Origin: Labilibaculum sp.
GTDB lineage: Bacteria > Bacteroidota > Bacteroidia > Bacteroidales > Marinifilaceae
Assembly (NCBI RefSeq): GCF_963664555.1
Contig: NZ_OY761461.1
Location: 4,257,769-4,321,768 of the forward strand
Direction: 5' to 3'
Length of the DNA: 64,000 nucleotides
In this document: positions 7,825 through 16,325 of the stretch, one piece after another
Layout of the letters: each line of letters begins with the position of its first letter
How positions within the stretch are numbered: position 1 is the stretch's first letter
The notes under the pieces: model-generated
Told to the model about the DNA's origin: nothing
The model's database searches: none
The model's input: only the letters and a program-made list of their open reading frames with translations
Position numbers and translations under genes: made by a program

Positions 7825-9696
7825 ATGTTTATGAGAATTTTAAAGAAGTACTTATCTATTGTATTCCTTATTCTGGTTTTCTGCTTTAAAGGATTTTCCT
7901 CTAATCAGAAAGATATTCTGGTATTAAATTCCTACCACAATGGGTTAAGTTGGACCGACTCCATCGTATCGAGTATCAAACGAGAGCTTTCAACTGAATT
8001 ATCCTATTCTGTTTACATAGAGGATATGGATACCAAAAGATATTTCCCGCAAAACTATTTGAATGTACTTGCCAAATTTTATCAGGAAAAATACAAGAAT
8101 AAAAAATTCGACCTAATTATATCAACAGACAACAACGCTTACGATTTCCTGTTAGAATATAAGGATCAGATTTTTGGCTCTGTACCTGTATTGTTTTGCG
8201 GTTTGAACTCAATTATTGAAGTTCCGAAAGGATATAGCGGAGTTTTCGAAAATATGAATTTTTGTTCTACCATTCATCTCATCAAGGAAAACCATCCAAA
8301 GTTTTCAGAACTTGTTGTAGTCAGCGACAAAACAACCACAGGAAAAGCCATGGCACAATTTGTTGAAGATGATATCAAAAACATGAAAGAATTGATTCAC
8401 TACAGAATCATTCAACCGGATAACATCCCGGATCTGCAAAGGGAACTCTCCTCACTAGATGAAAATTCGATTGTTTTATATTTGCTTTTTAATAGAGATT
8501 CTGAAGGAAATTATTACACATATGAAAATAGTTTTATAGAAGTAAAACCATACTGCAAGGTTCCAATATACTGTGTTTGGGATTTTTATATGGATCTCGG
8601 TGCCGTTGGAGGTGCATTAATTACCGGTAGAAATCAAGGAAAACAAATTTCCGAAATGGCTAAAAGAGTACTTTCAGGCACTAATATTGATGACATTCCT
8701 TCCCAAAAGGCAAAATACGAGAATTGTTTTGACTACAAACAACTAACTCATTTCAATATTAACAGATCGAAACTCCCAAAAAATTCGCGAATTATAAATG
8801 AACCGTATAGTTTTGTCCGCGAAAATAAAGAAATTGTTATTCTAACCCTAACAGTATTGATTCTCCTTACAATTATTATCATTGTTATGACAATTAATAT
8901 GCATTTACGAAAGGTTCGTGCTCAAAAAGAAAAAGCTCATTTGCTGGAGATAAAAGCCAATCATGAAGAACTTAAAATTGCAAAGGAAGCTGCTGAAGAA
9001 TCAAGTAGATTGAAATCGGCATTTTTGGCTAATATGTCGCACGAAATTCGAACTCCAATGAATGCCATTCTAGGCTTTACAGATCTTTTATCAGGCGATG
9101 ATGTAGAAAAAGAAAAACGTACCCGTTTTATCTCAATTATTCAAAGAAACACAAAACACCTGCTTCGCTTAATTAGTGACATATTGGACATCTCGAAAAT
9201 TGAGACCAATCAATTAAAGATTGTGAAAAACAAATGTGTTCTGGATGATCTATTTGTAAATCTGAATGAAATCTACGAAGCCATACTGGACTTGCACGAC
9301 AATAAAAAACTCTCCTTTATAACCACTCTGCCTAATGATAGAAGCATCACTGAATTCAACACAGACTCGATGCGTTTGCTGCAAATTTTCAACAATTTAA
9401 TCGAGAATTCAATAAAGTTTACCAACATAGGTACAATTGAAATTGGATATGATATTAAAGGAGACTACCTCCGCTTTTTTGTGAAAGATACAGGAATAGG
9501 AATATCTGACGACAAACAAAAAATCATTTTCGACCGTTTCCGTCAGGCTGATTTAAATGCAGATACAAGGACATATGGAGGTACTGGTTTGGGCTTGGCA
9601 ATTAGTAAAAGTCTGGTTGAACTCTTGGGAGGCGAAATCTGGTTTAACTCGAAACTTAATGAGGGAACTACTTTCTACTTTACCATTCCATACTAA
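7825..9696 (+). CDS. Membrane sensor histidine kinase with periplasmic ABC-substrate-binding-like domain
   Basis: The product is 623 residues from ATG 7825 (Met3, at 7831, is also possible). A signal peptide or first membrane segment (residues 5-28) is followed by a ~300-residue periplasmic region that begins KDILVLNSYHNGL, typical of the ABC_sub_bind family. A membrane helix lies at about 336-361, then a HisKA domain (SHEIRTP with His406) and an HATPase domain (NLIENSIKF, DTGIGI, GGTGLGLAIS). There is no receiver domain and no response regulator next to it, so its partner is an orphan elsewhere. It presumably senses a small periplasmic ligand. The gene is convergent with a porin, across a hairpin. 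Confidence 0.92.
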   Translation: MFMRILKKYLSIVFLILVFCFKGFSSNQKDILVLNSYHNGLSWTDSIVSSIKRELSTELSYSVYIEDMDTKRYFPQNYLNVLAKFYQEKYKNKKFDLIISTDNNAYDFLLEYKDQIFGSVPVLFCGLNSIIEVPKGYSGVFENMNFCSTIHLIKENHPKFSELVVVSDKTTTGKAMAQFVEDDIKNMKELIHYRIIQPDNIPDLQRELSSLDENSIVLYLLFNRDSEGNYYTYENSFIEVKPYCKVPIYCVWDFYMDLGAVGGALITGRNQGKQISEMAKRVLSGTNIDDIPSQKAKYENCFDYKQLTHFNINRSKLPKNSRIINEPYSFVRENKEIVILTLTVLILLTIIIIVMTINMHLRKVRAQKEKAHLLEIKANHEELKIAKEAAEESSRLKSAFLANMSHEIRTPMNAILGFTDLLSGDDVEKEKRTRFISIIQRNTKHLLRLISDILDISKIETNQLKIVKNKCVLDDLFVNLNEIYEAILDLHDNKKLSFITTLPNDRSITEFNTDSMRLLQIFNNLIENSIKFTNIGTIEIGYDIKGDYLRFFVKDTGIGISDDKQKIIFDRFRQADLNADTRTYGGTGLGLAISKSLVELLGGEIWFNSKLNEGTTFYFTIPY

Positions 9697-9702
9697 AAAA
9701 TA

Positions 9703-9726
9703 AAGGCGAACATCTCTGTCCGCCTT
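9703..9726. terminator. Terminator between convergent kinase and porin genes
   Basis: The arms AAGGCG (9703-9708) and CGCCTT (9721-9726) pair, and three further inner pairs are possible after one mismatch. The hairpin lies 6 bases after the kinase stop and 22 bases from the porin stop, so it may serve both strands. There is no long T run, which lowers confidence. Confidence 0.5.
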
Positions 9727-9748
9727 CTGTATTTATTTCAATTCCTTT

Positions 9749-11008
9749 TTAAAAAAAATAGTACAAGCCTACCGAAATTCTAGTATTTCCTACCCAATGG
9801 GTATTCTCAACTTCTGCTTTATCAGTAATGTCACCGTAAGCTGCTGCTGTATATTCTACTTCCAATTCCATCTTCAAATTCTCGAAACGTTTCGCAACCC
9901 GTGGCGCAATACGATACAATTCTCCAATATCTTTTCCCCGGCTATAAATCATACCTGAAATAACCTTATCATCGGCACCCATATTTTTGGAATAACCGGC
10001 ATGTAAAGCCAACTCAAAATTATTTTTAAGGTAAGAAATATCAGTCCATGTACCTAAAACCTTTATTCCAGTATAACTGGCCTCATTAGTCATAGGATTT
10101 AAACTTTTCGCTGCATATCCACCTAACATTAACACATCAGTTAAGTTGGTTCCATAAGTAGCTTGAGTCTTAAAAGTAATTGGTTTTAAATTCAATTTAT
10201 AAGATGCAACCACCGCCCACGACGAAAGAGTTTCATCATTCTTCCATTTAGTTAAATTACCATCTTCTAACGATCCGGTTGTACTTGTTAAAGATGGTTT
10301 GATGTTTTTAAACTCTCCACTTAGTCCAAACACATGCTTTCCTGCATAGTAATGAACCAGTCCCTGAAGAATAGGCAATCCTGAATTTCTTAAATATTTG
10401 TTACTCGCTCCATCGGGTCCGGTACTTGTATAATCACGCTCCGATGCAATAGCTGCCAGTAATTTCCAATGCTCCGTTTTGTAAGTGAAACGCAACTGAG
10501 GATTACGTGCAAAAGCTTTGAATGGCAATCCGGCATTGGCACCAACTGTAGTTGGAAAGATTTCAGCATCAAATAATGGTGACCATGTTTGTCCTATTAA
10601 CAAAGAAGTCTTTCCCCAATCCAAATTTACAAAAGCGTGACGCAAACGCATCCCGTTCACATCCGATTCTGCATTGCCGATAAACTCTGCTTCCAATAAA
10701 CCATTGGTCTTCGCTCCTAAAATTTCAGGACCTGCAATTTTCGCATTTACACGCGACTGAATAACAGCCATATTATAAACGCCGCCTTTGTTCATGTCTT
10801 TTCCGCTTCCATCTAAAAGTTCATCTTTTGGATATAGCAAGATAAATCCCTCACGGGCACTAACCGTCTGACGGGTATCGTAGGTAAATAAAGAGTGCAC
10901 ATAGCCTCCAAATTTAACTGAAATGTCTTGTTTTTTCTCTTGTGCTTTACCGGTAGGAATGCCAACAAAGAAAAGCATTAAAAGTAGTAGGTAGTTAATT
11001 TTTTTCAT
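9749..11008 (-). CDS. Outer-membrane porin, DcaP-like
   Basis: I place the start at the ATG ending at 11008, giving 419 residues. This puts a clean signal peptide (MKKINYLLLLMLFF...GKAQ) at the N-terminus. The mature part has alternating beta strands and begins with the porin-like FGGYVHSLFTYDTRQ. The segments LRHAFVNLDWGKTSLLIGQTW and LEAEFIGNAE resemble DcaP-like porins. The last residues (VGLYYFF) end in Phe, as expected for an outer-membrane barrel. It should form a diffusion channel for small solutes; the substrate is not predictable. A TATCTTTG -7 motif on the minus strand at 11033-11040 would give a leader of about 20 bases. Confidence 0.82.
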   Translation of the reverse strand: MKKINYLLLLMLFFVGIPTGKAQEKKQDISVKFGGYVHSLFTYDTRQTVSAREGFILLYPKDELLDGSGKDMNKGGVYNMAVIQSRVNAKIAGPEILGAKTNGLLEAEFIGNAESDVNGMRLRHAFVNLDWGKTSLLIGQTWSPLFDAEIFPTTVGANAGLPFKAFARNPQLRFTYKTEHWKLLAAIASERDYTSTGPDGASNKYLRNSGLPILQGLVHYYAGKHVFGLSGEFKNIKPSLTSTTGSLEDGNLTKWKNDETLSSWAVVASYKLNLKPITFKTQATYGTNLTDVLMLGGYAAKSLNPMTNEASYTGIKVLGTWTDISYLKNNFELALHAGYSKNMGADDKVISGMIYSRGKDIGELYRIAPRVAKRFENLKMELEVEYTAAAYGDITDKAEVENTHWVGNTRISVGLYYFF

Positions 11009-11032
11009 AGATCTTATTAGTTTTTTGCGCCA

Positions 11033-11040
11033 CAAAGATA
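11033..11040 (-). promoter_or_regulatory. -7 promoter element of the porin gene
   Basis: TATCTTTG on the minus strand matches the TAnnTTTG element. It lies 25 bases upstream of the porin start codon. A matching -33 TTG was not found. Confidence 0.45.
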
Positions 11041-11152
11041 TACAGGAATATTAGTTTATAAGAATATTATAAAACAGCTTTTCATTCCTGTATCCAGAAC
11101 AAAAGGACTTCAAAATAAAATCACAAAAACAACTGCCAATCAGTCAGATATA

Positions 11153-11770
11153 TTAATATTCCTGATAAACTATTAACGGACCGCCTTCAAATTCAATTCG
11201 GAAACTGTCCCCCATCGATTCATTTAGGGTTCCCTGATTCATCAGTTCCAGTTTTTGCTCTGTTAATGCATATCGTAAGTTGGCTGTAGAAATTAGAGTC
11301 TCCGTGTTTGGAGAAAATATTGAAACTTGCTGACGGGTGTAACTGTCGAAGTTTTTTGAGCGGAGAATAGGTGTAAAACAACCATAATCGGTAAGCATTT
11401 TTACACGGATTTTTTTTGCATATTGTGGCAGTAGAAACACATTTCCAATCATATGATCGTCACGCTGTCCGGTTGCTCCAACAATAGTAACCTGAGAAAA
11501 TTTATTTTCCAGACACCAATTAATGGCTTTGGTTAAATCATTACTGTCCTGATTGGCAAAATGGTGAATGATATCGCGGTATTTCCATTTCATTTCCGGA
11601 TTTAAAGAATCCAGATCACCTACAATTGCAAAAGGCTCAACTCCCGCTTCATCCAATTTATTGATTGCACCATCGCAGCAAACAATATATTTTGAGGATT
11701 TTAATTCATTTAAAGGAATTTTGTGTGTAGGAAATGAGCCATTAGCCAGAATTACCGCTTTCTTTTGCAT
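11153..11770 (-). CDS. thiN: Thiamine pyrophosphokinase
   Basis: This 205-residue protein has the family motifs: VCCDGAINKL near residue 33, VGDLDSL near 51, the Asn-Asp-Leu-Thr-Lys-Ala segment that binds nucleotide, and GATGQRDDHMIGN near 100. It transfers pyrophosphate from ATP to thiamine to make thiamine pyrophosphate in the cytoplasm. It is the last gene of the riboswitch-led operon, 52 bp behind the transporter, so imported thiamine is converted directly to the ligand that shuts the operon down. Confidence 0.94.
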   Translation of the reverse strand: MQKKAVILANGSFPTHKIPLNELKSSKYIVCCDGAINKLDEAGVEPFAIVGDLDSLNPEMKWKYRDIIHHFANQDSNDLTKAINWCLENKFSQVTIVGATGQRDDHMIGNVFLLPQYAKKIRVKMLTDYGCFTPILRSKNFDSYTRQQVSIFSPNTETLISTANLRYALTEQKLELMNQGTLNESMGDSFRIEFEGGPLIVYQEY

Positions 11771-11822
11771 GCTTATTAATCTAAATCTTTCAGAATTTGA
11801 ATTTTACCAAATACAAAAGTAA

Positions 11823-12413
11823 TTATTCATGGGAAATTGCTTCAGTATAAAGCATATCTTTTTTCCATTGAATATATCCTACCACTGCCAAAACAGTATA
11901 AAAAAAGAAAAGAACAGAGGTTGGATACAATCCTTTATAGATATACAACCCCAAAGAAACCGCATTTACAATTACCCAAACCAGCCATTGCTCTAAAATT
12001 TTCCGCGCCAACATCCAGGTAGCAACAATACTCAAGGCTGTTGTGAAAGCATCCCAATATGGAATCGAACCATCGGTAAAAGTTACCAATATATATGAGA
12101 TTACCGCATAAATTAACATACTAGCTCCGAAAAGAATTAAAAACAATTCCTTCGATAATTTGCTTACTGGAAGTTCTTTCTGACTAGTTCTTTTCGACCA
12201 AACAATCCAACCGTAAATACTAATAAAAACATAGTAGAATTGAAGAGACATGTCGGCATACAACTTGGCAATAAAAAACACATAAATGTACATCACCGAG
12301 GTTAAAAGCCCAACCGGCCACAACCAATTATTCTGTTTGATTTCTAAAAAAAGAAAGATTAAACCGGCAACGGTTCCAATTATTTCAATGACATTATCAA
12401 CAATCCAATTCAT
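11823..12413 (-). CDS. pnuT: PnuC-family inner-membrane transporter, probably for thiamine (PnuT)
   Basis: The start is placed at the ATG ending at 12413 (196 residues, MNWIVDNVIEIIGT); the longer frame would begin with residues encoded by a hairpin. About seven membrane helices are visible. The family signature is present: NNWLWPVGLLTS, then YADMSLQFYYVFISIYGWIVW. PnuC transporters move nicotinamide riboside by facilitated diffusion, trapped by phosphorylation. Members between a TPP riboswitch and a thiamine pyrophosphokinase are taken to be thiamine transporters. Substrate assignment therefore rests on context. Confidence 0.88.
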   Translation of the reverse strand: MNWIVDNVIEIIGTVAGLIFLFLEIKQNNWLWPVGLLTSVMYIYVFFIAKLYADMSLQFYYVFISIYGWIVWSKRTSQKELPVSKLSKELFLILFGASMLIYAVISYILVTFTDGSIPYWDAFTTALSIVATWMLARKILEQWLVWVIVNAVSLGLYIYKGLYPTSVLFFFYTVLAVVGYIQWKKDMLYTEAISHE

Positions 12414-12428
12414 GCTGTTAGAATATAT

Positions 12429-12462
12429 TTTGCAGGGACACAACCTACTGTGTCCCTGCAAA
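12429..12462 (-). terminator. Strong hairpin between TonB receptor gene and pnuT
   Basis: A perfect 13-bp stem (12429-12441 with 12450-12462) with an 8-base loop begins 5 bases past the receptor stop codon. Read on the minus strand, the sequence after it is AAAATATATTC, not a T run. It may therefore be an attenuator or an mRNA-stabilising structure rather than a full terminator, letting some transcripts continue into pnuT and thiN. Confidence 0.65.
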
Positions 12463-12467
12463 TTTAT

Positions 12468-14933
12468 TTAAAATCTTACTGTTACGCCAGCAAGAAAGTT
12501 AATTCCTGCTTGTGGAAAATACCCATCCATTTTATAACGTGTACCTCCTGTATTGTAACTATAAACCCAAGCATTCGACTCATATTCCTCATCGAACAAA
12601 TTATTTACCTGAAGATGTATTCTCATACTTTTGAATATATTACTTTTTATATCGTATGATAAATTCAGATTTGACACAAAATAAGAATCCAATTTACGAT
12701 CACTACTTGATGTATTATCGATAAACTGCTCATCAACAAACTGAGAAGATAACTGAGCGGTAAATCCTGATTTTTGGTATGTAAACATCGAATTAGCAGT
12801 TACTTCAGGAGAAAAAGCAAGCTTTGTAGTACCTAAACTTGTTGCAATTTGACCTCCGTTATCCCAATCATCAACATATTCTGTGAAATTCTTAATCTTA
12901 TTTCTGCTTAAAGTGATATTTCCACTCCAGTCAAATTCTTTAGAAATCTTCACTCCCCCACTAAACTCAGCTCCCATTCTGTAACTATCCGCAACATTTA
13001 CCATAATGGCACTTCCAACATCATTAATTTGTCCGGTAAGTACCAACTGATCCTTATAGTCCATGTAGTAAAGGTTTGCCTCAAAGAATACATTTGAACG
13101 AGTAAATTTATAACCAAATTCGTAATCGAATAAACGTTCACTTGTTGGTGTCTTTCCTAGCTCAGCATCGGTATAATTACTTCTGTTAGGCTCTCTGTTT
13201 GCAACTGCAAGAGAAGCAAAAAATCTGTTAGAATTATTCAATTGTAGATTTAAACCCAATTTTGGATTAAAAAACACAAAATCATGCTTCTGAGTCAGAT
13301 CGCGAAAATCATCATCAATTCCTTCAATTTCATAATTAATACCACGTACCTGCATATCTGCATAAATGCTAAACTGTTCGGAGATTGCAATGTTGGCTTT
13401 TAAATATGTATTGTAATCTGTTTTGGTTCCTGTACTTGAATAATACTCATGATCAAGGAAAGTATCACCGGCATTTTTCATCCAACGAATTTTACCATAA
13501 TGATCACCCTCATATTTATTCAAAGCACCACCCCAAACCAAATCAACAGTAGAGAAAGAATGACTCAAAGAAAAAACAGTTCCATAAAAATCATTATTCA
13601 ACCATTTTCTTCTGATCACATCTGTTTTGGTGATACTTTCACTTCCAATTACAATTGGATCTAATCCATATTTACTCAATTTATCGTTTGGTTTAAACTG
13701 CTCATAGTATCCTTCACCATGCGTATAATGCAAGCCAATATTCAGTTTTGTGTTTTCTGATAACAAATGAGTTAAGAATAATTGCGAATGTTTCTGCCAA
13801 TAATTATCGGTTTCATTCTTGTAGGTATACAAATTGTAAGTTCTGCTATCTGAAGCTTTCATAAAATCAACAGCCTCCTGACTTAGTAACCAGTTATCTG
13901 CATATTCCTGCATTCCAGCCTCATCATTGTTTAATCTCACACTAGGAACACCATTCCATGCTTGATAAGTTTGCTCTTTTCCTGCAAAAAAATTGGCTTT
14001 AACACTTGTTTTTTCACCATAGTATCCTCCTGAAAGAAAAACAGATTGCAAATCAGTTTTCGCTCTATCGATGTAACCATCAGAAGTAATTTTAGATAAA
14101 CGTGCATCGAAAGAAAATCCATTCTTTCCTAGTCCTGTTCCAACTTTAACCGTATTTTTAAACGTATTAAATGATCCGGCAGAACTTGCAATTTCAGCAT
14201 ATGCTTCCGAAGCAACTTTCGAAGTTTGAAGATTTACTGTTGCACCAAAAGCAGCTGCTCCATTCGTAGATGTACCCACTCCACGCTGAATTTGAATATC
14301 TTCTACCGAAGATGCAAAATCAGGCATATTTACCCAATAAACACCATGAGATTCAGAATCGTTCAAAGGAATACCATCAATGGTTACATTAATTCGATTC
14401 GCATCAGTTCCTCTTACTCTAAATCCAGTATAACCAACTCCCGATCCGGCATCCGATGTCGTTACAAACGAAGGTGTAGACGATAAAATCATGGGAATAT
14501 CCTGCCCTAAATTTCGAGCAACAATTTCGTCCTTTTTCACATTAGTGAGAGCTACTGGTGTTTTACGATCTGCACGGGTAGCAGCAACAAGAACCTCATC
14601 GGCCATAATGGCAGATGCTTCCAAATTAAAGTCAATTTCTTCTGACTTAGCCAGCTTCACTTCTTTTTGAGCACTTTCATAACCCAAAAATGAAACCACA
14701 AAACTATAGTTTCCTTCTTTTAAATTCTGAAACCTGTATGTACCATTCGAACTGGCAACGGTTCCTAAATAAGTTCCATTTACTGCGATTGTGGCACCCG
14801 GGAGTGCTTTGCCTGCTTTATCGGTAACTTTACCGGTTAAGGTAAGTTGAGAGAATCCGATAAAACATACAAATTGCAATAAAATTAACACTGTTGCTCT
14901 GCGTAAAACACAGTTCATCTTGCTTGTAAACAT
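12468..14933 (-). CDS. TonB-dependent outer-membrane receptor, probably for thiamine
   Basis: This 821-residue protein starts with a signal peptide (to about residue 28). A carboxypeptidase-regulatory-like domain follows (LTGKVTDKAGKALPGATI, residues 30-115). The plug domain (VALTNVKKDEIVARNLGQ to IPLNDSESHGVYWVNMPDF) leads into a long beta-barrel ending in VTVRF. Such receptors import scarce ligands across the outer membrane using the TonB-ExbBD system. The TPP riboswitch upstream and the thiamine transporter and kinase downstream identify thiamine or a derivative as the likely ligand. No SusD-like partner is present, in keeping with vitamin rather than glycan uptake. Confidence 0.93.
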   Translation of the reverse strand: MFTSKMNCVLRRATVLILLQFVCFIGFSQLTLTGKVTDKAGKALPGATIAVNGTYLGTVASSNGTYRFQNLKEGNYSFVVSFLGYESAQKEVKLAKSEEIDFNLEASAIMADEVLVAATRADRKTPVALTNVKKDEIVARNLGQDIPMILSSTPSFVTTSDAGSGVGYTGFRVRGTDANRINVTIDGIPLNDSESHGVYWVNMPDFASSVEDIQIQRGVGTSTNGAAAFGATVNLQTSKVASEAYAEIASSAGSFNTFKNTVKVGTGLGKNGFSFDARLSKITSDGYIDRAKTDLQSVFLSGGYYGEKTSVKANFFAGKEQTYQAWNGVPSVRLNNDEAGMQEYADNWLLSQEAVDFMKASDSRTYNLYTYKNETDNYWQKHSQLFLTHLLSENTKLNIGLHYTHGEGYYEQFKPNDKLSKYGLDPIVIGSESITKTDVIRRKWLNNDFYGTVFSLSHSFSTVDLVWGGALNKYEGDHYGKIRWMKNAGDTFLDHEYYSSTGTKTDYNTYLKANIAISEQFSIYADMQVRGINYEIEGIDDDFRDLTQKHDFVFFNPKLGLNLQLNNSNRFFASLAVANREPNRSNYTDAELGKTPTSERLFDYEFGYKFTRSNVFFEANLYYMDYKDQLVLTGQINDVGSAIMVNVADSYRMGAEFSGGVKISKEFDWSGNITLSRNKIKNFTEYVDDWDNGGQIATSLGTTKLAFSPEVTANSMFTYQKSGFTAQLSSQFVDEQFIDNTSSSDRKLDSYFVSNLNLSYDIKSNIFKSMRIHLQVNNLFDEEYESNAWVYSYNTGGTRYKMDGYFPQAGINFLAGVTVRF

Positions 14934-15010
14934 TGTTTATAAGTTAAAACGTTAATAATATATTGCAATGAGGTTGTAATAAGATCAGGTTGGCGAAAAG
15001 TTAATTCGCA

Positions 15011-15086
15011 ATTTTCCCTACGCCGGCATTATCCGGATCAGGTTTAAAGGGTATGATCTCAGCCTGTTATTTAAGGCACCCCACTG
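15011..15086 (-). ncRNA. TPP riboswitch (THI element)
   Basis: On the minus strand the RNA reads through the conserved THI-box blocks: GGGGTGC, then GGCTGAGATCATACCC, then ACCTGATCCGGATAATGCC and GCGTAGGGAAAA. These are the pyrimidine- and pyrophosphate-sensing helices of the TPP aptamer. It lies 78 bases upstream of the receptor start codon. A short GCGAA/TTCGC stem follows, but there is no T run, so the expression platform (termination or translation) is unclear. Confidence 0.95.
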
Positions 15087-15097
15087 TGATTTTGCGA

Positions 15098-15129
15098 CAA
15101 AGGTAATCGGAAATAGTTCAAAAACAAAA
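15098..15129 (-). promoter_or_regulatory. Promoter of the thiamine operon
   Basis: The -7 element TACCTTTG (15098-15105) and an upstream TTTTG (15125-15129) are separated by 19 bases on the minus strand. Transcription would start about 10 bases before the riboswitch aptamer. The TTTTG coincides with the end of the terminator of the gene upstream. Confidence 0.75.
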
Positions 15130-15153
15130 GAGCCGGCTAAATGCCGGCTCTTT
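15127..15153 (-). terminator. Terminator of the secreted thioredoxin gene
   Basis: A perfect 11-bp stem (15127-15137 with 15143-15153) has a 5-base loop. It is GC-rich in the middle and ends in TTTTG on the minus strand, 30 bases after the stop codon at 15183. Confidence 0.85.
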
Positions 15154-15182
15154 CTAAAACCTAAACTTTCTTTTTTTAAACC

Positions 15183-15626
15183 CTATTTAATTGATTCAGG
15201 TGCATTAACACCCAAAACATCCTTTATAGCTTTTACGAATGTTTCTTTTGGTAAAGCTCCCTGTGCCATTGTTGGCTTTCCTTTAACAGGAATAAACAAA
15301 AAACTGGGTATGCTTTTAATTCCAAATGCCCCGGAAACCATTGGCGATTTATCGGTGTCAACTTTGTAAATCTGAATGTCTTTGCCATATTCCTTTTGAA
15401 GCTCCTCAAGTACAGGAGCAACACGTTTACACGGACCACACCATGTTGCATAAAAATCAACAATTACAGGTTTGTCCCCTTTAAAAGCCCATTCTTTACT
15501 ATTTGCAAAATCAAATACCTTTTCTTTAAAACTATTATCATCCAAGTGAATGACTTCATTGGCAACTTGGGAAAATGCACTTAAGTTTATCATTGTTACA
15601 AACAAGGCAAAAAATATCTTTTTCAT
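15183..15626 (-). CDS. Exported thioredoxin
   Basis: The start is the ATG ending at 15626, giving 147 residues with a signal peptide (MKKIFFALFVTM...AFSQ, about 20 residues). The longer upstream frame would add 17 residues before it. The mature protein is a single thioredoxin domain with FYATWCGPCKRVAPVLEEL and the cis-Pro loop IKSIPSFLFIP. It should act as a dithiol-disulfide oxidoreductase in the periplasm. It is clearly a paralogue of the cytoplasmic thioredoxin encoded just upstream. The 146-bp gap and own terminator allow independent expression. Confidence 0.92.
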   Translation of the reverse strand: MKKIFFALFVTMINLSAFSQVANEVIHLDDNSFKEKVFDFANSKEWAFKGDKPVIVDFYATWCGPCKRVAPVLEELQKEYGKDIQIYKVDTDKSPMVSGAFGIKSIPSFLFIPVKGKPTMAQGALPKETFVKAIKDVLGVNAPESIK

Positions 15627-15772
15627 TTTTATTTTTTTTACAGAGGTAACCCAACAAAAGAACACCCTCTCGTTCAACTTCTTTTTTATTATTACTCTCT
15701 TACAAAAATGATACTTTTTTCAGAACCATCATTATTATTCAGGAGCTTTAACAAAACTTTTAGTCTCAAATA

Positions 15773-16132
15773 TTATTTACCTACACCAAGAACTTCGGAA
15801 AATGCCTGCTTAAAGGATTCTTTTGACATAGCACCCTGTGACATCTGTGGCTGTCCATCTGTAGGAATGAACAACAAAGACGGAATGCTCTGAATTCCAA
15901 ACATTGATGCCAACTCACGTTCTTTTTCAGTGTCAATCTTGTAAATATCCAGATTATCACCATACTCTTCCTGTAATTCCTCTAAAATAGGAGCAACAGC
16001 TTTACATGGACCACACCAATCCGCATAAAAATCAACCAAACAAGGCCGGTTGCCTTCAAATTTCCAATCTTTATTTTGTTCGAAATTGAATACTTTCGTT
16101 TTAAATGTTTCTACTGTCAAATGTTCTACCAT
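15773..16132 (-). CDS. trxA: Cytoplasmic thioredoxin
   Basis: The start is ATG at 16132 (119 residues, MVEHLTVETF). The frame extends to a TTG at 16141, but the ATG is more likely. There is no signal peptide. A complete thioredoxin fold is visible, with the active site FYADWCGPCKAVAP and the cis-Pro loop IQSIPSLLFIP. It would reduce protein disulfides using a thioredoxin reductase that is not in the window. The exported copy downstream matches it closely along the whole domain (for example EELQ-EYG, IYK-DT-K, FGI-SIPS), indicating local duplication followed by gain of a signal peptide. Confidence 0.93.
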   Translation of the reverse strand: MVEHLTVETFKTKVFNFEQNKDWKFEGNRPCLVDFYADWCGPCKAVAPILEELQEEYGDNLDIYKIDTEKERELASMFGIQSIPSLLFIPTDGQPQMSQGAMSKESFKQAFSEVLGVGK

Positions 16133-16252
16133 AACCTTCAATATTAAAATAACACAATCATTTTACATGCATAAATATACATATTTACATCTTACAATTT
16201 GTGTGCCAGATTCAAAAAATGCTTGTTTTTATAGATTCCATCTAAATAATTG

Positions 16253-16260
16253 TAATTTTG
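16253..16260 (+). promoter_or_regulatory. -7 promoter element upstream of the CCA-adding enzyme gene
   Basis: TAATTTTG matches TAnnTTTG and lies 65 bases before the proposed TTG start. The nearest TTG upstream is 27 bases away, longer than usual for a -33 element. Confidence 0.4.
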
Positions 16261-16325
16261 TCAGCGCAATGAATCAGGGATTTATGATTTTAGGTTCCTG
16301 AAGCACATGATTTAGAGTAAACTGT

